From Semisulcospira habei (taxonomy: Eukaryota > Mollusca > Gastropoda > Semisulcospiridae): a stretch of 64,000 nt of DNA. Location: positions 160,070,552 through 160,134,551 of the forward strand of contig BTPG01000004.1 in NCBI GenBank assembly GCA_036245525.1, in the 5' to 3' direction. Below the pieces are notes generated by a model. That model was not told the origin of the DNA and did no database searches. It was given only the letters and a program-made list of their open reading frames with translations. Numbering within the stretch: position 1 is the stretch's first letter; every line of letters starts with the position of its first letter. A program made the position numbers and the translations under genes. Below, piece by piece: positions 21,207 through 33,929 of the stretch.

Positions 21207-22283
21207 TTACTGAACCAAAACTACACCAATGTTATTAGCCACTCGACTTAATAAAGCTCTTGCCTTGTCCTCTGGCAGCTTAGTAACTAGAAGCTTGTGG
21301 AATGAATTTTCCACACTGCGTGGACTTGCTGAGATTTCATCCAGACACAACACAAAGATGAGCAGTGCACTTTTGAATGGAGCATTGTCACCATCACAGT
21401 AACCATGCAACAGTAAAGCAGCTTCAGGTGCTAGCACCTCCAAGTGATCAATGACAACTGCCCTGACCCTCCCCTTCAATTGCTCTTGAAGCCATTCATC
21501 AAGTTTGTACTTCTGCTCTTCAGCTTCAAGTCCACTCAATTCAGACAAATCAAATGAACATTTCTGGGGCTGTTCTGACATTGCAGCAGCTTCAAAATTA
21601 ACTGCAACCGTCTCTGCAATATTTGCGGCAACAGCTGCATTCTTTTTATCTGTGGCTAACAGAAGAATCCCTGGATATGTTGGCTGTTCAGATTCCAAAA
21701 CATGCTTAACACTAGCTTTAACAACCTTCCACAGTAGTGGGTGGACAGGAAATTCACTAGCCATCAAATCAGTTCGTTCACAAAATACAGAAAATTTCTT
21801 ACTGGTCAATGTCCATTGACTCTTACCATTTTCTCCATCCAGCAATTTCCTACATAAGTAAATGAGACCAGCAAATAAGCAAATGACCATTGCAAGACGT
21901 AACCAGAAACTCTCTGTTCCTGTTTTCACCGATGAAGATGTCCCCTCTTGAGAATGGTCCCTGGAAGAACCTTCAGAAACAGAGGTTATATGTGATTTCT
22001 TCTTAGTATGTCTCCTTGACAATGGACTGCTATCAGGATGAGGCAAAGAAGGGTAGATCCTTTGGTATTTGCTTTCCTGTTGTCTGCATCCAGACACATA
22101 TTGTGCTTTCTTGGCAGTGGTAATCTCATCATCAGAGTTACTTGTTTCAAGAAAAATAGAACTGTTAACTAGTTTACTGCCTTTACTTAGATCAGCATCT
22201 GATTCATCAGCTGAATTCCATTCTTCCACTTCATCTGTTGGTGGGTTATCCCTAGCACTGCGTAGGTTGTATCGATGTGCCAT
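21207..22283 (-). CDS. TOR1AIP1: LAP1/torsin-1A-interacting protein-like, main exon
   Basis: 358 codons from an ATG at 22283 to a TAA at 21207. The first 126 residues are hydrophilic and Ser/Asp-rich, with MAHRYNLRSARD at the start. A single membrane segment (WLRLAMVICLFAGLIYLC, about 127-145) follows, and then a luminal domain. The luminal part has the LAP1 features GILLLATD, AVVIDHLEVLAPEAALLLH, GYCDGDNAPFKSALLIFV and a final ALLSRVANN. LAP1 sits in the inner nuclear membrane and activates torsin AAA+ ATPases through this domain. A TTGTTGCAG|G acceptor lies directly before the ATG, so a 5' non-coding exon probably lies upstream. The in-frame ATG eight codons earlier falls in the presumed intron and was not chosen. 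No lesion is seen. Confidence 0.85.
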   Translation of the reverse strand: MAHRYNLRSARDNPPTDEVEEWNSADESDADLSKGSKLVNSSIFLETSNSDDEITTAKKAQYVSGCRQQESKYQRIYPSLPHPDSSPLSRRHTKKKSHITSVSEGSSRDHSQEGTSSSVKTGTESFWLRLAMVICLFAGLIYLCRKLLDGENGKSQWTLTSKKFSVFCERTDLMASEFPVHPLLWKVVKASVKHVLESEQPTYPGILLLATDKKNAAVAANIAETVAVNFEAAAMSEQPQKCSFDLSELSGLEAEEQKYKLDEWLQEQLKGRVRAVVIDHLEVLAPEAALLLHGYCDGDNAPFKSALLIFVLCLDEISASPRSVENSFHKLLVTKLPEDKARALLSRVANNIGVVLVQ

Positions 22284-22335
22284 CCTGCAACAATCCAAAC
22301 AGACCATTCATAAAATGTGGACACTTTTTTAAATG

Positions 22336-22480
22336 AAACTCTGACATACGAGGCTTGTTTCTCTTTCTGTGAGACTATCTCTCTCTGACATACGAGGCTT
22401 GTTTCTCTTTTTGTGAGACTATCTCTCTGACATACCAGGCTTGTTTTTTTTTTTCTGTGAGACTATCTCTCTCTCTGATA
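22336..22480. repeat. Tandem repeat, three units of about 46 bp
   Basis: Three units of 'ctgacatacgaggcttgttt' followed by 'ctctttctgtgagactatct', lying just upstream of the LAP1 exon, probably in its 5' intron. Confidence 0.85.
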
Positions 22481-22539
22481 TGTTGGGAAGAAATGATGCA
22501 TGAAGAAAAAAGTTACGCCATGAAAAACAAGAATGGCAA

Positions 22540-23310
22540 AGCCCTTTTAGGCTCACATGCATGACCGATCCACTTTTGTGCCTTTGACCTTTCCAATACG
22601 TCACTGAAATAAGCAAGTTTTCACATGTTCTAACATAAGGTTGGCTTTTGTACCTGCGAAATCCATGTTTTCTCAAAATCTATGCATTTTTCACACTTTT
22701 GTCAATGTCCTGGGACCCTTGACCTTCGCAAGTAGTGACTCAAACTATTACGCATTTAAAGTTTTCATCTTCAGCTACCTTCCTGCCAAATTTGGTTGAA
22801 ATGTTTTGCACAAATGCTGGAAAAATCGAAAATTCTACCAAATACACATTTTCTTATCACTTGCTGATTTTTTGTGACCCTTGACCTTTCTAAGTTGTCA
22901 TCCAAATTAGCGTGTACAGGAAGGTCTTACCATCAAGTATCTCTGTACCAGGTTTGGGATGTAAGTTGTAAGCAGTATTTGAGAAGAATAAAAAGTTGTA
23001 AAAAAATTACTATTTATGACTTATTTCCTGATCTCTTCTGATCCTTGACCTATTCAAGGTCATCCAAATTATTATGTATAGAAAAATATTACCATCAGGT
23101 ATTTTTGTACTAAGTTTGGATTTCAAGTTGTGAATAGTATTAGATGAAAAAACAAACTCAGTCAAAATATGGCTATTTTTTTTACCTAATTCCTGATCTC
23201 TTGTGACCTTGAGCTTTCAGACAGGTCACTGAAGTTGGAGATGCCAAATCTACAACAGACACCAGATGGACAGCCCACCACTGGCCCATTACACAGACTC
23301 ACTTTTGCTA
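22540..23310. repeat. Dispersed GACCTTGACCTT-rich repeat block
   Basis: Four to five degenerate units of 'gacccttgacctt' with 'aggtatctctgtaccaagtt'-type wording, as at 4560 and 40700. No ORF. Confidence 0.7.
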
Positions 23311-23767
23311 TCACACATTGCACAGTATTGCAATAGGACAGTGCCCCTGTCTGGCTTGTCCAATTGATACTAAATTGAGGTGTTGTTTCCCGTGCTTATA
23401 GCACAAAACCAGACTATTGCGACCGTGGTCTATAGAACGAGCATATGAGCCATTCTAAAAAGGTGAAAGAGCCAAACGGTGACCACGTTTGTCACTCAAG
23501 CATTAACATTATATTGCACCGACACATTCTATATTATACGTATGTGTTGTATATTGAATGAAGAAATACATAAAACAAGCATGTCTTGATTACGCTTATG
23601 AAAGTATACTTTGGATTAATTAGACAAAAACGTAATTTTTGGTAGCTTGAAAATGTGATACACGAACCCCTACTGACAAAACAAGGACTTCCAGCCAAGA
23701 TGGTGACCGATAGAGATAACCAAGCTCCGACAATGTTGCTGAAAACTGGACAAACTAAAACATCAGA

Positions 23768-24938
23768 ATGACCAGAACAAGGCGTCAAACCCAGACAAAA
23801 ACTCCTGAGGGAAATGATGAACCAAGATCGCCCCAGGAAAATGAGAGAGAAAGAGAGAGTGAAGATAAAAATCCTGACATCCAGGAGCAGGATAACTGCC
23901 GCCACCTGAAGGACAACGGGGAGGAGAGCCTTCAAAATGTTGTAGACCAGCTGAAGGCTACCGTAAGCCTACTTACTCAACAAGTGGCTCTCTTGACAGA
24001 GCAGGTGCAATGCCTACATCCTGGCTTCAGTAGAGGAGTCGATGTCTCGACCCAAATGGACATCAAAGACCGACGTGAACTGACCTAAGCGGCAGCGGTC
24101 AAGTCCACCTCCACGGTCAGGGTCAAGACAGACAAGCCTGCTGGAGCCACTGCAGCTGCTCCGACATGTTCACAGGCTAATACTTCGTCTTCTTCTTTAT
24201 CTCATTCCACTACCTCAGCTTCCCAAACAAAGGTAAGCAGAATACATAAACAAAAGGGACAGGAATATCAAAATTTTGATCAATGAAAAAACAACATTCG
24301 AGATGACGTCAAATGCCAAAATGCGTGATCATCACAATCAAAGACCGTAACAATGCCAAGAGTAACAATATTTCATGATTCCACTTTGAAAGCCGTGCGC
24401 TCTAACCAGCTTGGAATCTCGTACGGTTTGTCCGTATGAAAGATAAGCGCCTTCACCGTTGAAGACATTTCCAAAGCTACGGACATTTAGTTAGTTATTT
24501 GGGTTTAACGCCGAGCAGGTGTCTAAGGCCATCTCACGGCGAGAGCTACGGACAGCATCAAGAGACATCGATGCTGTCGTGATACATACGGGTGTAAATA
24601 ACATTAAATCTTCAAATCCACGCACTGCTGGGAAATCATTTGTAACAACAGTGCGTGACCTGAAAAAGAAATTTCTGGCAGGCCATATAGTAGTCAACAA
24701 GATCGCCCCATGTAGGCATATTCAACTCAACATAAAATGTGAGATTTTTAATAACATGGTGGTGTCAGAATTTATTGAGGACCAGAACATTTCCGTAATT
24801 CATCATGAAAACATTAACTCTAACTTTCATCTGCGGGACTCAATACACATCCAAATGCAAGGGGATCTTCTACTTTTGCACGTAACATCGGGAGGCATTT
24901 ATCTAGCTTATTCTGGGAAAAAACGAAACGAACATTAA
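23768..24938 (+). pseudogene. LINE ORF1-like protein: coiled coil then SGNH-esterase-like domain
   Basis: 23768-24085 encodes a charged N-terminus and a heptad-like helix (VVDQLKATVSLLTQQVALLTEQV), ending at a TGA. 24519-24938 encodes VVIHTGVNNIK, KIAPC and a final RDSIHIQMQGDLLL, which resemble the Gly/Asn and Asp-x2-His blocks of SGNH hydrolases found in some LINE ORF1 proteins. The stretch between has stops and a 58-bp insertion at 24486-24543. The gene is dead. Confidence 0.55.
24486..24543 (-). mobile_element. 58-bp 5'-truncated retroposon tail
   Basis: Flanked by the 11-bp duplication AGCTACGGACA (24475-24485 and 24544-24554). On the minus strand it ends in an AACTAACTAA tail preceded by a 'ggcgttaaaccc' stretch. 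It is probably the extreme 3' end of a SINE or LINE inserted into the ORF1 relic. Confidence 0.7.
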
Positions 24939-25527
24939 GTTACCATGATCCCAAACATCCCAGTAGATACTATGATTGGAGGGGTCACTGGTATTCACAC
25001 TAAGTTTCTGACCGAATGAAATATAAATAAGCGAACTGATTATTTCAAATGTGGTAAAGTTAACAACATTATCAAGTCCGGTTCGAAAGCAACTTTGAAA
25101 TGATATCCAGATAGTTTAGTTCTAGTTTTTGATTTAGTACTGAACTGTTTGAGATATACCGATTCTTGGTGTTTTGAAAGAACTCATTTTGTTTTGTATT
25201 AGTTATTTGTATTTTTTGGTTTTTTTTGTTGTTGCTTTCCTTCTCCTTCCTCGCGCTGGGACCATATGGCGTTGAGGCGCGCCCCCTGGGTGGTGGATTG
25301 GGGGTCCTTCGTGAGAGGGGTGCACCGAATGAAATAAGGTGCCGTGAACCAACATGGTCTAAGGGAAGGTGACCCCGACAGAAAACCCCTGGTCCTCCTA
25401 GTAAGGGGGTTGGGCGTGGGGGTAGCTTCCCCACCCTGCAAAAAAGGAAATAGCTACAAAAACGCCGACGAAAAGACTAACAGTAATTCCTTTCCTGGAG
25501 GAGGAAGGTTCTTCTACCAGAAGACTT

Positions 25528-26802
25528 ATGACGCCCTGTGGTGAAAGCGGGAAGTCTTCGGAAGCCACAGGACCGAGCCGCCTCTCTCTATCCAGGGACA
25601 CAACCATGGGCACATGGAACGTCAAGACCATGTACCAGAGCGGCAAGGCCGCCCAGATAGCAGCGGAAATGCAAAAGTACAACCTTTCCCTGCTAGGTAT
25701 CAGTGAAGCCAGATGGACGCAGTCTGGCCAGAAAAGGCTGTTAAGTGGGGAGATGATTCTGTATTCAGGTCATGAAGAGGAGAATGCCCCCCATACTGAA
25801 GGTGTAGCATTTATGCAGTCACCAGTGGCGCAGAGAGCGCTGATGGGCTGGGAACCTCTTGGGCCAAGAATTATCACAGCAGCCTTTAGAACCAAGAAAA
25901 AGCTCAAGCTGAACGTCATCCAGTGTTATGCGCCCACTAATGACAGTGACGAGGAAGAGAAACAAGAGTTCTACGACCGACTCCAGAGTGCCGTGGACAA
26001 ATGTGCGGAGCGAGACATCACCATCGTCATGGGCGATTTTAATGCCAAAATAGGGGAGGACAACACCGGATATGAAGAGGTGATGGGGAGACAGGGACTA
26101 GGCTTGGAGATGAGTGAGAACGGGGAGAGGTTTGTGGACTTTTGTGCTCTAAACCGACTTGTCATTGGAGGCAGCATCTTCCCACACAGAAGAATACACA
26201 AAGCAACTTGGGTCTCACCTGACCATACAACAGAGAACCAAACAGACCATATCTGCATTAGCAAAAAATTTAGAAGATCCCTTCAAGATGTTCGAGGGAG
26301 GAGGGGAGCAGATGTCGCCTCAGACCACCATCTGCTTACCTTAAGAATGAAGCTCAAGCTAAAGAAAAGCCGCACAGAGACAACAAGAAGACAACGCTAT
26401 AATGTAGGCCTCCTGAGAGAAACTGGAGTTAGAGAAGAGTTCAAACTGGTGCTGTCCAATCGGTTTCAAGCGCTACAGGAGCTAGTAAATGAAGAGGAGG
26501 CGGTCACCACAGAGCAGCAGTGGAAGGCAGTTAGAGAGGCGCTGAACTCAACCTGCAAAGACACTGTAGGGTTCAGGAAACACCATCACAAGGACTGGCT
26601 GTCGGCACAGACCTTGAAGAAGATAGAAGTGAGGAAGCAGAAGAAAGCAGTTGTCAACAACAGTCGCACGAGAGCAGCCAAAGCCAGGGCACAGGAGGAA
26701 TACTCAGAAGCCAACCGCGAGGTGAAGAGGAGTATCAGGGCAGACAAGAGGGCCCACACAGACAGCCTGGCAGCAGAGGCAGAAAAGGCAGCAGCAACAT
26801 GA
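25528..26802 (+). pseudogene. RTE copy 2, endonuclease part of ORF2
   Basis: 424 codons with the same APE motifs as copy 1 ([22 protein letters not shown]). The frame is lost near 26795, where copy 1 has a duplicated GCAGC-type stretch and this copy is 7 bp shorter. That is consistent with slippage between short direct repeats. The remainder of the ORF continues in another frame from 26799. Confidence 0.9.
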
Positions 26803-28520
26803 AACAGCTCTACGACATTACCAGAAGATTGTCGGGCAAGTATGGCCGTACAGAAAGACCAGTAAAAGACAAAGAAGGCAAGCCTATTGCAGACAGAGCA
26901 GACCAACTTGACAGATGGGCTGAGTATTTTGAAGAGTTACTGAACAGACCTAGCCCACCCGACCCCCCAGACATCCAGCCGGCAGAGACCGACCTACCCA
27001 TCAGCTGTGACAGACCCAGCCGGGAAGAGATCAGAAGAGCAGTGGCATTTTTGAAGAACGGCAAAGCAGCAGGGCCAGATGGCATCCCAGCGGAGTCTCT
27101 GAAAGCAGACCTAGAGACAACAGTGGAGATGCTGTACCCACTGTTTGGAAAGATCTGGGAAGAGGAGGTGATGCCGGCTGACTGGAAGGAGGGGTACCTA
27201 ATCAAGCTTCCCAAGAAAGGCGACCTCAGCAAGTGTTCCAACTACAGAGGAATCACCTTGCTGTCAGTACCAGGAAAGGTCTTCAACAGGATCATCCTAG
27301 AGAGAATGAAGAGCTCCGTTGACCCCCAGCTGAGAGACCAGCAAGCAGGATTCAGGAAGAACCGATCATGTACAGACCAGATCGCCACTCTCCGCATCAT
27401 CGTGGAACAGTCTCTGGAGTGGAGCGCCCCGCTGTACATCAACTTTGTGGATTATGAGAAAGCATTTCACAGCGTGGACCGAAAGACTCTGTGGAAACTC
27501 CTACAACACTACGGTGTACCCACAAAACTCGTCCGCCTGATCAAGAGCAGCTATGATGGCATGACATGTCGCGTGATCCACGAAGGGCAGTTCACCAGGG
27601 AGCTCCAGGTCAGAACTGGTGTCAGGCAGGGGTGTCTGCTGTCTCCGTTTCTCTTCCTACTGGCCATAGACTGGATCATGAAGATGACCACAGAGCACAG
27701 ACGAAGTGGAATACAGTGGACACTGTGGACACAGCTTGACGACCTCGATTTTGCAGACGACTTGGCATTACTGTCCCACACTCATCAACAAATGCAGGAC
27801 AAGACCACGAGGCTTGCTGACATCTCGTCCCAAGTGGGCCTCACCATTCACAAACAGAAAACAAAGACAATGAGGCTGAGCGCAACCAGGGAAGAACCAG
27901 TCTTGCTTGCTGGCACCCCGTTGGAAGAGGTGGAGTCCTTCACCTATCTCGGGAGCATCATAGACAAAAAAGGCGGCACTGATGCAGATGTCAGAGCACG
28001 AATCGGTAAAGCCAGAGCAGCCTTTCTCCAGTTGAAAAAAGTGTGGAGTTCCAGAGAGCTGTCACAACACACCAAAGTCCGGATTTTCAACTCCAATGTA
28101 AAAGCAGTTCTCCTATATGGAGCAGAGACTTGGAGATTGACAAAAACCACAGTCAACAGAGTACAGACCTTCATGAACAGTTGCCTTAGAAGAATTTTGA
28201 AAATCCACTGGCCAGAGAAGATCAGCAACGTCAGACTCTGGGAGAGAACAGAGCAGATAACAGCAGAGAATGAAATTGGGCGAAGAAGATGGGGATGGAT
28301 CGGTCACAGTCTGAGAAAGCCAGCTTCCAGTATCACTAGGCAGGCATTGTCATGGAACCCCCAGGGAAAGAGGAAAAGAGGTAGGCCGAGAAACTCCTGG
28401 CGTCGAGACCTCCAAGCAGACATCAAGAGACTGGGAACCACCTGGAGTAGAATTGAAGGAGAAGCACAGGACAGGAGTTGCTGGAGGTCTCTCGTTGACG
28501 GCCTATACCCGGGTAGGTTG
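26799..28520 (+). pseudogene. RTE copy 2, reverse transcriptase part of ORF2
   Basis: Carries the RT motifs [28 protein letters not shown] and [10 protein letters not shown], the [13 protein letters not shown] block, and a complete C-terminal GKRKRGRPRNSWRRDL segment that copy 1 lacks. One RT position differs from copy 1 (EKAFHSVDR in place of EKAFDSVDR). If this Asp is the first catalytic carboxylate of the palm, the enzyme is dead even apart from the frameshift. The frame reads on into the SINE-like insert at 28518. Confidence 0.9.
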
Positions 28521-28906
28521 ATGATTGATTGTACATTGCTTAACGTCCCAACAGCAACAAGGCTTTCTCAGGACGTGCCTGCACTGCTTGTGAAAAAAAA
28601 AAAAATAAACAGAACATTGAATGTATGTCGCCAGCCGGTCAAATACATTAAATAAACCTAACACATGGGGCCTAAATAAAGCTAAGACCATTTAGCAACA
28701 AACATCCAATATCAAGAGCTACAGGCAGTGCAGACAGTAGGGAGAGTTTTAAAAAGGCAAATACAGGTGAATGGACAAAGGGTAGACAGAAACACATGCC
28801 CCAGAATAGAGAGAAAAACCCACTCTGTGGGGCTGACCAGGGTGACCCTGGGAACTAAAAAATACCTAACCCCACCCAAGTCCCCCAGGGCAGACCCGGG
28901 TGGGGG
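28518..28906 (-). mobile_element. SINE-like element, copy 4
   Basis: Inserted just before the 3' end of RTE copy 2. Duplication TACCCGGGTAGG at 28506-28517 and 28907-28918. Full length, with a TTGATGATTGATTG-type tail. Confidence 0.93.
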
Positions 28907-28991
28907 TACCCGGGTAGGGGTGACAGGCGTAAGTAAATAAGTTTCCTTCTCCTTCAGTTGACCTTCTTTCGCTACAAAAAGATCACTGACC

Positions 28992-30020
28992 ATGAAGAAG
29001 AGCACAAGCAATATGAAAGTGTTTCAGTGGAATTACAAATCTATTTCAACAAAATTTCTATCCTTCGAGAATCACATCTCACAGTCAGAGTATTGCATAT
29101 TAGCGTTACAATCTCTGAATGTAGAAGGTAAAAAACTCCTCAAACTTTGAGGATATTATTATCCTCCTCTATACAATTATGATGCGATATCGAATAAAGT
29201 CCAAACTGCGTTATACATTAGAGATGACCTAGAATATTCGTCACTAAATACGTACTCCATAACCAAAGACCTAAATGATATATCTATATCACTGGGGCCA
29301 TGGTAAAAATTAATAATCAAAATACTTTAAATGTGATATCTGTATACCTACCTAGAGGGCCAAAAGATGACAACACTGACTGGCTAAAATATATTGATTC
29401 TCAGCAGACAACTTCCTGTCAATGGATGGCCCTAGGAGACTTCAATGCTCATGCACCTTTCTGGGAGTCTGGATGTATGAGAAAATATTTCAGACTCTAA
29501 GTTAATCATTTTAAATGATGGTAGAATCACTAGAATCCCAGATGTATATACCCATAAAGCATCTGCTCTTGATATATCACTAGTGAGCCCAACCTTGGCA
29601 ACAAATTGCACTTGGATCACTGAGGAAGATTGTTTGGGAAGTGATCATCTTACAATTAAACGTTAAAGATAAAGATGAATATTGCAATATTGAGGACAGA
29701 ATTCCGAAGTTTCAGTATGACAAGGCTAATTGGGAACTGTATGAGACAGTCTTGCTGTCCCGTAACATTGCAAGTATAGAACATGAAAGTATAGATACAT
29801 TTTACGGAAATATTACAAAAGCTGTTCTTTCTGCTGCGGAGAAGTCAATACCAAAATGCAAAGGAAAATCAAAGGGTAAATATTCAGGTAATGTTTGGTG
29901 GAATAAGGAATGTGAACTAGTAGTAAATATTAGGAAGGAACACTTAAATAAATGGATAAGAAACAAATCTGAAGAGAACTTTAGGGAAATGAAGAAATCA
30001 AAAGATACATACAAGGTTTG
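28992..30020 (+). pseudogene. I-type LINE, APE endonuclease and linker
   Basis: The frame opens MKKSTSNMKVFQWN, with the FQWN endonuclease start motif. It breaks near 29150 and 29310 and then shows ALGDFNAHAPFWES at about 29430 (catalytic DFN). 29641-30019 holds the linker with VWWNKEC. Several stops and frameshifts make it inactive. Confidence 0.8.
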
Positions 30021-30121
30021 AAAAAAAATATCAGAATTACAAAATGGATACAAATTACATGTGTATCCAATCGCAATAGAAGGCAACGCATTTCCTAGTG
30101 CAGTAGATAAAGCGGAGGCCT

Positions 30122-32040
30122 TTGTTAATGTTTGCAGAAAGTAGTCTCACATCTAGTCTTAGTTTACCAAACATAAACCTCAGAAAACAAGAAGAAGTAA
30201 AAGCAGATTATCGAGATCCAGTTTCTAATCATTCTCAGTATATCAATGCTCCAATTCAATATAATGAATTCCTAGATGTTTTACAGTCGTTTGCAAATAC
30301 CTCTAGTGCAGTGGGTATAGATGTAATTTCTTACAAACTACTATATCATTTACCTGAATCATGGAAAAAATTACTACATAAATTTTACCAAAAAATGATG
30401 TTGGTTTAATGGATCTCTTCCTACTGTCTGGAAGCAGTCAGTAGTAGTTCCAGTACTCAAATCGGGTAAAACACGTACATTGATTAGTAGTTATAGACCT
30501 ATTGCACTAACATCACAAGCTTGCAAAGTAATGGAAAAGATTCTTTTAAATTGGCTATTTCATTACTGTGAAAAACAGGATATAATTCCAGTTCATCAAG
30601 CTGGTTTTCAGAAAGGTAGATGTACGACAGACCATTTAGTTAAACTCACAAATAACATTTTTTTTTTTTATTTCAAGAAGAAAAAGTATATCAGCAACCT
30701 TTTTTGATGTAAAAAAAGGCTTATGATAGTGTTTGGCATGCTAGATTATTATACAAAATAAAACAGATTGGCATAACCGGGTTTATGTATGAGTACATTA
30801 AAAGCTTTTTGTCTGAAAGATTTGTCTGCACCAAAGTTGGTAAAAGTTATTCAACCTTTAAGAAAATAGATTTGGGTATTTCACTGGGATAAATAATTTC
30901 ACCCTTTTTATTCACTGTGTTAATTTACGACCTCCCAAAATCTCTCTCACAGGACACAACTGTGGTACAATATGCAGATGATATTGCTATATGGATAAAC
31001 ACTAATCTCAGAAAACGTACCTCAAAAAGAATCGTAGATTACGTTCAAAAAAATTTATCAGATTGAATTGGACAAATTATCAAACTATATGAAAGAAAAT
31101 GGCCTAGAACTATCTGGAGAAAAAACATGTCTAATGCTTTTCAATAATGGGGAAAGTGCTAAAACATTACCTAAATTATCCCTAAATGGATTGATTGTAC
31201 ATTGCTTAACGTCCCGACAGCAACAAGGCTTTCTCAGGACGTGCCTGCACTGCTTGTGAAAAAAAAAAAACACAAAAAAACCCCAGAACATTGAATGTAT
31301 GTCGCCAGCCGGTCAAATACGTTAAATAAACCTAACACATGGGGCCTAAATAAAGCTAAGACCATTTAGCAACACACATCCAATATCAAGAGCTACAGGC
31401 AGTGCAGACAGTAGGGAGAGTTTTAAAAAGGCAAATACAGGTGAATGGACAAAGGGGTAGACAGAAACACATGCCCCAGAATAGAGAGAAAAACCCACCC
31501 TGTGGGGCTGACCAGGGTGACCCTGGAAACTAAAAAATACCTAACCCCACCCAAGTCCCCCAGGGCAGACCCGGGTGGGGTTCCCTAAATGGGATGCCTT
31601 TAAACTACCAACAGTGTGTAAAGTTTTTAGGCGTACGTTTTACATCAAAATTATCTTGGAGAATTCATATTGAAGCCATATTAAATAAGGCAAGAAAATA
31701 TACACTTGTTAAAATTTATAAACTCACAACCATGGAGTCAGGACATTAAAATTGTATTTACACCTTGGTACATCTTTAGTTCGATCAACACTCAGGAAGT
31801 CTACTTTACTGCCCCAGCTACACTTCTACAGAGGCTGCAAAGCATTGATAGTAAAGCAGTTAAATTAGCCATTGGAGTGCCAGTTCACACTAATACTGTA
31901 AAAACCTACAAAGAAGCAGGTATTCTGTCTTTATCTGACCAACGTAAATTAGCAACTTCAAAATACATTGTCCGAAGCCTGTCCATCAAAAAATCAGCAC
32001 GAGAAGACATTTTTAGACGCAGATGTGGATTTCCCGAAGA
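30122..32040 (+). pseudogene. I-type LINE, reverse transcriptase and thumb
   Basis: Pieces in order: GIDVISYKLLYHLPESW (30310), SYRPIALTS and HQAGFQKGRCTTDH (30480-30650), then the catalytic QYADDIAIW (near 30965-30995) and a thumb/connection region (31706-32038). A T-rich frameshift lies near 30660 and other breaks at 30720 and 31060. A SINE-like copy splits the region at 31190 and another abuts its end at 32041. Confidence 0.85.
31190..31581 (-). mobile_element. SINE-like element, copy 5
   Basis: Inserted in the RT region of the I-type LINE. Duplication TCCCTAAATGG at 31179-31189 and 31582-31592. Confidence 0.93.
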
Positions 32041-32425
32041 TTGATTGATTGATTGTACATTGCTTAACGTCCCGACAGCAACAAGGCTTTCTCAGGACGT
32101 GCCTGCACTGCTTGTGAAAAAAACTAAACAGAAAATTGAATGTATGTCGCCAGCCGGTCAAATACGTTAAATAAACCTACAACATGGGGCCTAAATAAAG
32201 CTAAGACCATTTAGCAACACACATCCAATATCAAGAGCTACAGGCAGTGCAGACAGTAGGGAGAGTTTTAAAAAGGCAAATACAGGTGAATGGACAAAGG
32301 GTAGACAGAAACACATGCCCCAGAATAGAGAGAAAAACCCACCCTGTGGGGCTGACCAGGGTGACCCTGGGAACTAAAAAATACCTAACCCCACCCAAGT
32401 CCCCCAAGGCAGACCCGGGTGGGGA
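32041..32425 (-). mobile_element. SINE-like element, copy 6
   Basis: Duplication GATTTCCCGAAGA at 32028-32040 and 32426-32438. The I-type LINE frame resumes after it. Confidence 0.93.
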
Positions 32426-32584
32426 GATTTCCCGAAGAGGGTGCAAACAATCCCGTATCATTTACCTATACGTAATTATGTCAAAGATGCTATAGAAAAC
32501 TGCAATATAGATATCAAGTCTATTCCTGTTTTACCAGTAACACCTACTATACCTCCGTGGGAACATATTAAATGCTACTTCGAT

Positions 32585-33929
32585 ATGATGATGATGATAG
32601 AACTTTATTGCCATATGTAACAATACATTAGGAAATCGTTGCGGTGCCGCGCAACATAAAAGGAAGAACATTAAACACATTCAAGATGACTTTATTGTTG
32701 CTGTAATAGAGATAATCATACACAGCAAAAATTGTCTTGCCACCACAGGTGCTGCTCACATTCACTCACTCGCTCATTCCACAAATTACAATAACAGCTA
32801 CAAAATGGACAATGATTTGGTACGGGTGAAGCCCGTCGCCAAGGCATCTAATGGCCGGCGCCAGTGGCCTCATCCCGACCCGAACCTCCCTGACAAAAAC
32901 AGAATGCTAAGACAACCCTATGTCTCCTGAACACACTAGTAATATGTTCTTTTATTAAATTCCTACTTGACTAAAGCTAGTACATAAAAATACAAGTTAA
33001 CAACAGAAACAAATTACCGTCGAAAGGAAAATAATTTCCTATCTAGGCAACATAAAGCAACGATCAAAGCTGCACCTGGAGGCCCGTCGCTATAGTACAG
33101 CGCCGGTGTTTAGCAGAGGGCACCGCTCCGACAAAGTCCTTCAACATCATTTATAACACATAATATCATGATGGTAACAGTCATGAGTCATTATAATGAA
33201 ATAAAACCAGCACCCCCACACACAGTCATTTTCACTGGCACGCCGCTTGTGTTTGGGAAATATCTGTCAACAGCTAAAACATCAAAATATAATTAAGCTA
33301 CTAACGTGTACACACACACGCACACACACACACACCACACCACACCACACCACACCCACCGTATGCCTTAGTAACTATTGTGGTCTAAGCATAAAGACAA
33401 TAAACACGATTTCACAGTAACACAAATTACATAGGACATATTGTAGTATAAAACTGAACACGTCACTAGCATCATAGACACAGCAATGTAGTTAGCCCTA
33501 TTTCCAGGCCTACACATTAGTTTGGCCAGCCACCTGCTGCCGTGGTCTGCAGGCACTCCCCGCTAAGAGCAAGCTATTTAGGTCACTGTCGGCATCAACT
33601 ATTCCTTCTATAATCTATGTTGCGGCGGCCGACTAATGATGCGTGTGTTGTGCCCATGTGTAATGTTCTCTAACTCTGCTTCCTCAGTTTTCTACATACC
33701 CTGCGGGATGTTTGACAGCAGATACACTTAGTAGTAGAATATTGGAAGAGCATTCTCTTCTAGTATCACAAGCAGTCCTTCCAGTCAGTATGACTAGGCG
33801 CACGCTAATGATTAATTGCCACCGATGGCTTATCTTGCACTCGAGTCAGTTATACCCGAACGTTCCGTAACTAAAAGTGTGTTCTGCACAGCTATGTAGA
33901 TGAAGTATTGTGCCGATAGCTGGGCAATG

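Larger units (their letters stand above)
25250..28941 (+). mobile_element. RTE-type LINE, copy 2, full length with 14-bp TSD
   Basis: The target duplication TTTCCTTCTCCTTC lies at 25236-25249 and 28942-28955. The 5' end is CCTCGCGCTGGGACCAT and the tail is GTAAGTAAATAA. Without the SINE-like copy at 28518-28906 the element is about 3.3 kb. It sits between the ORF1-like and endonuclease parts of the I-type LINE, so it is younger than that element. Confidence 0.93.

Noticed and set aside
28518..32425. Regularly spaced near-identical repeats considered as an array or as LTRs
   Set aside because: Each copy has its own target duplication and an AATC tail, so they are independent retro-insertions and not LTRs or a CRISPR-like array.
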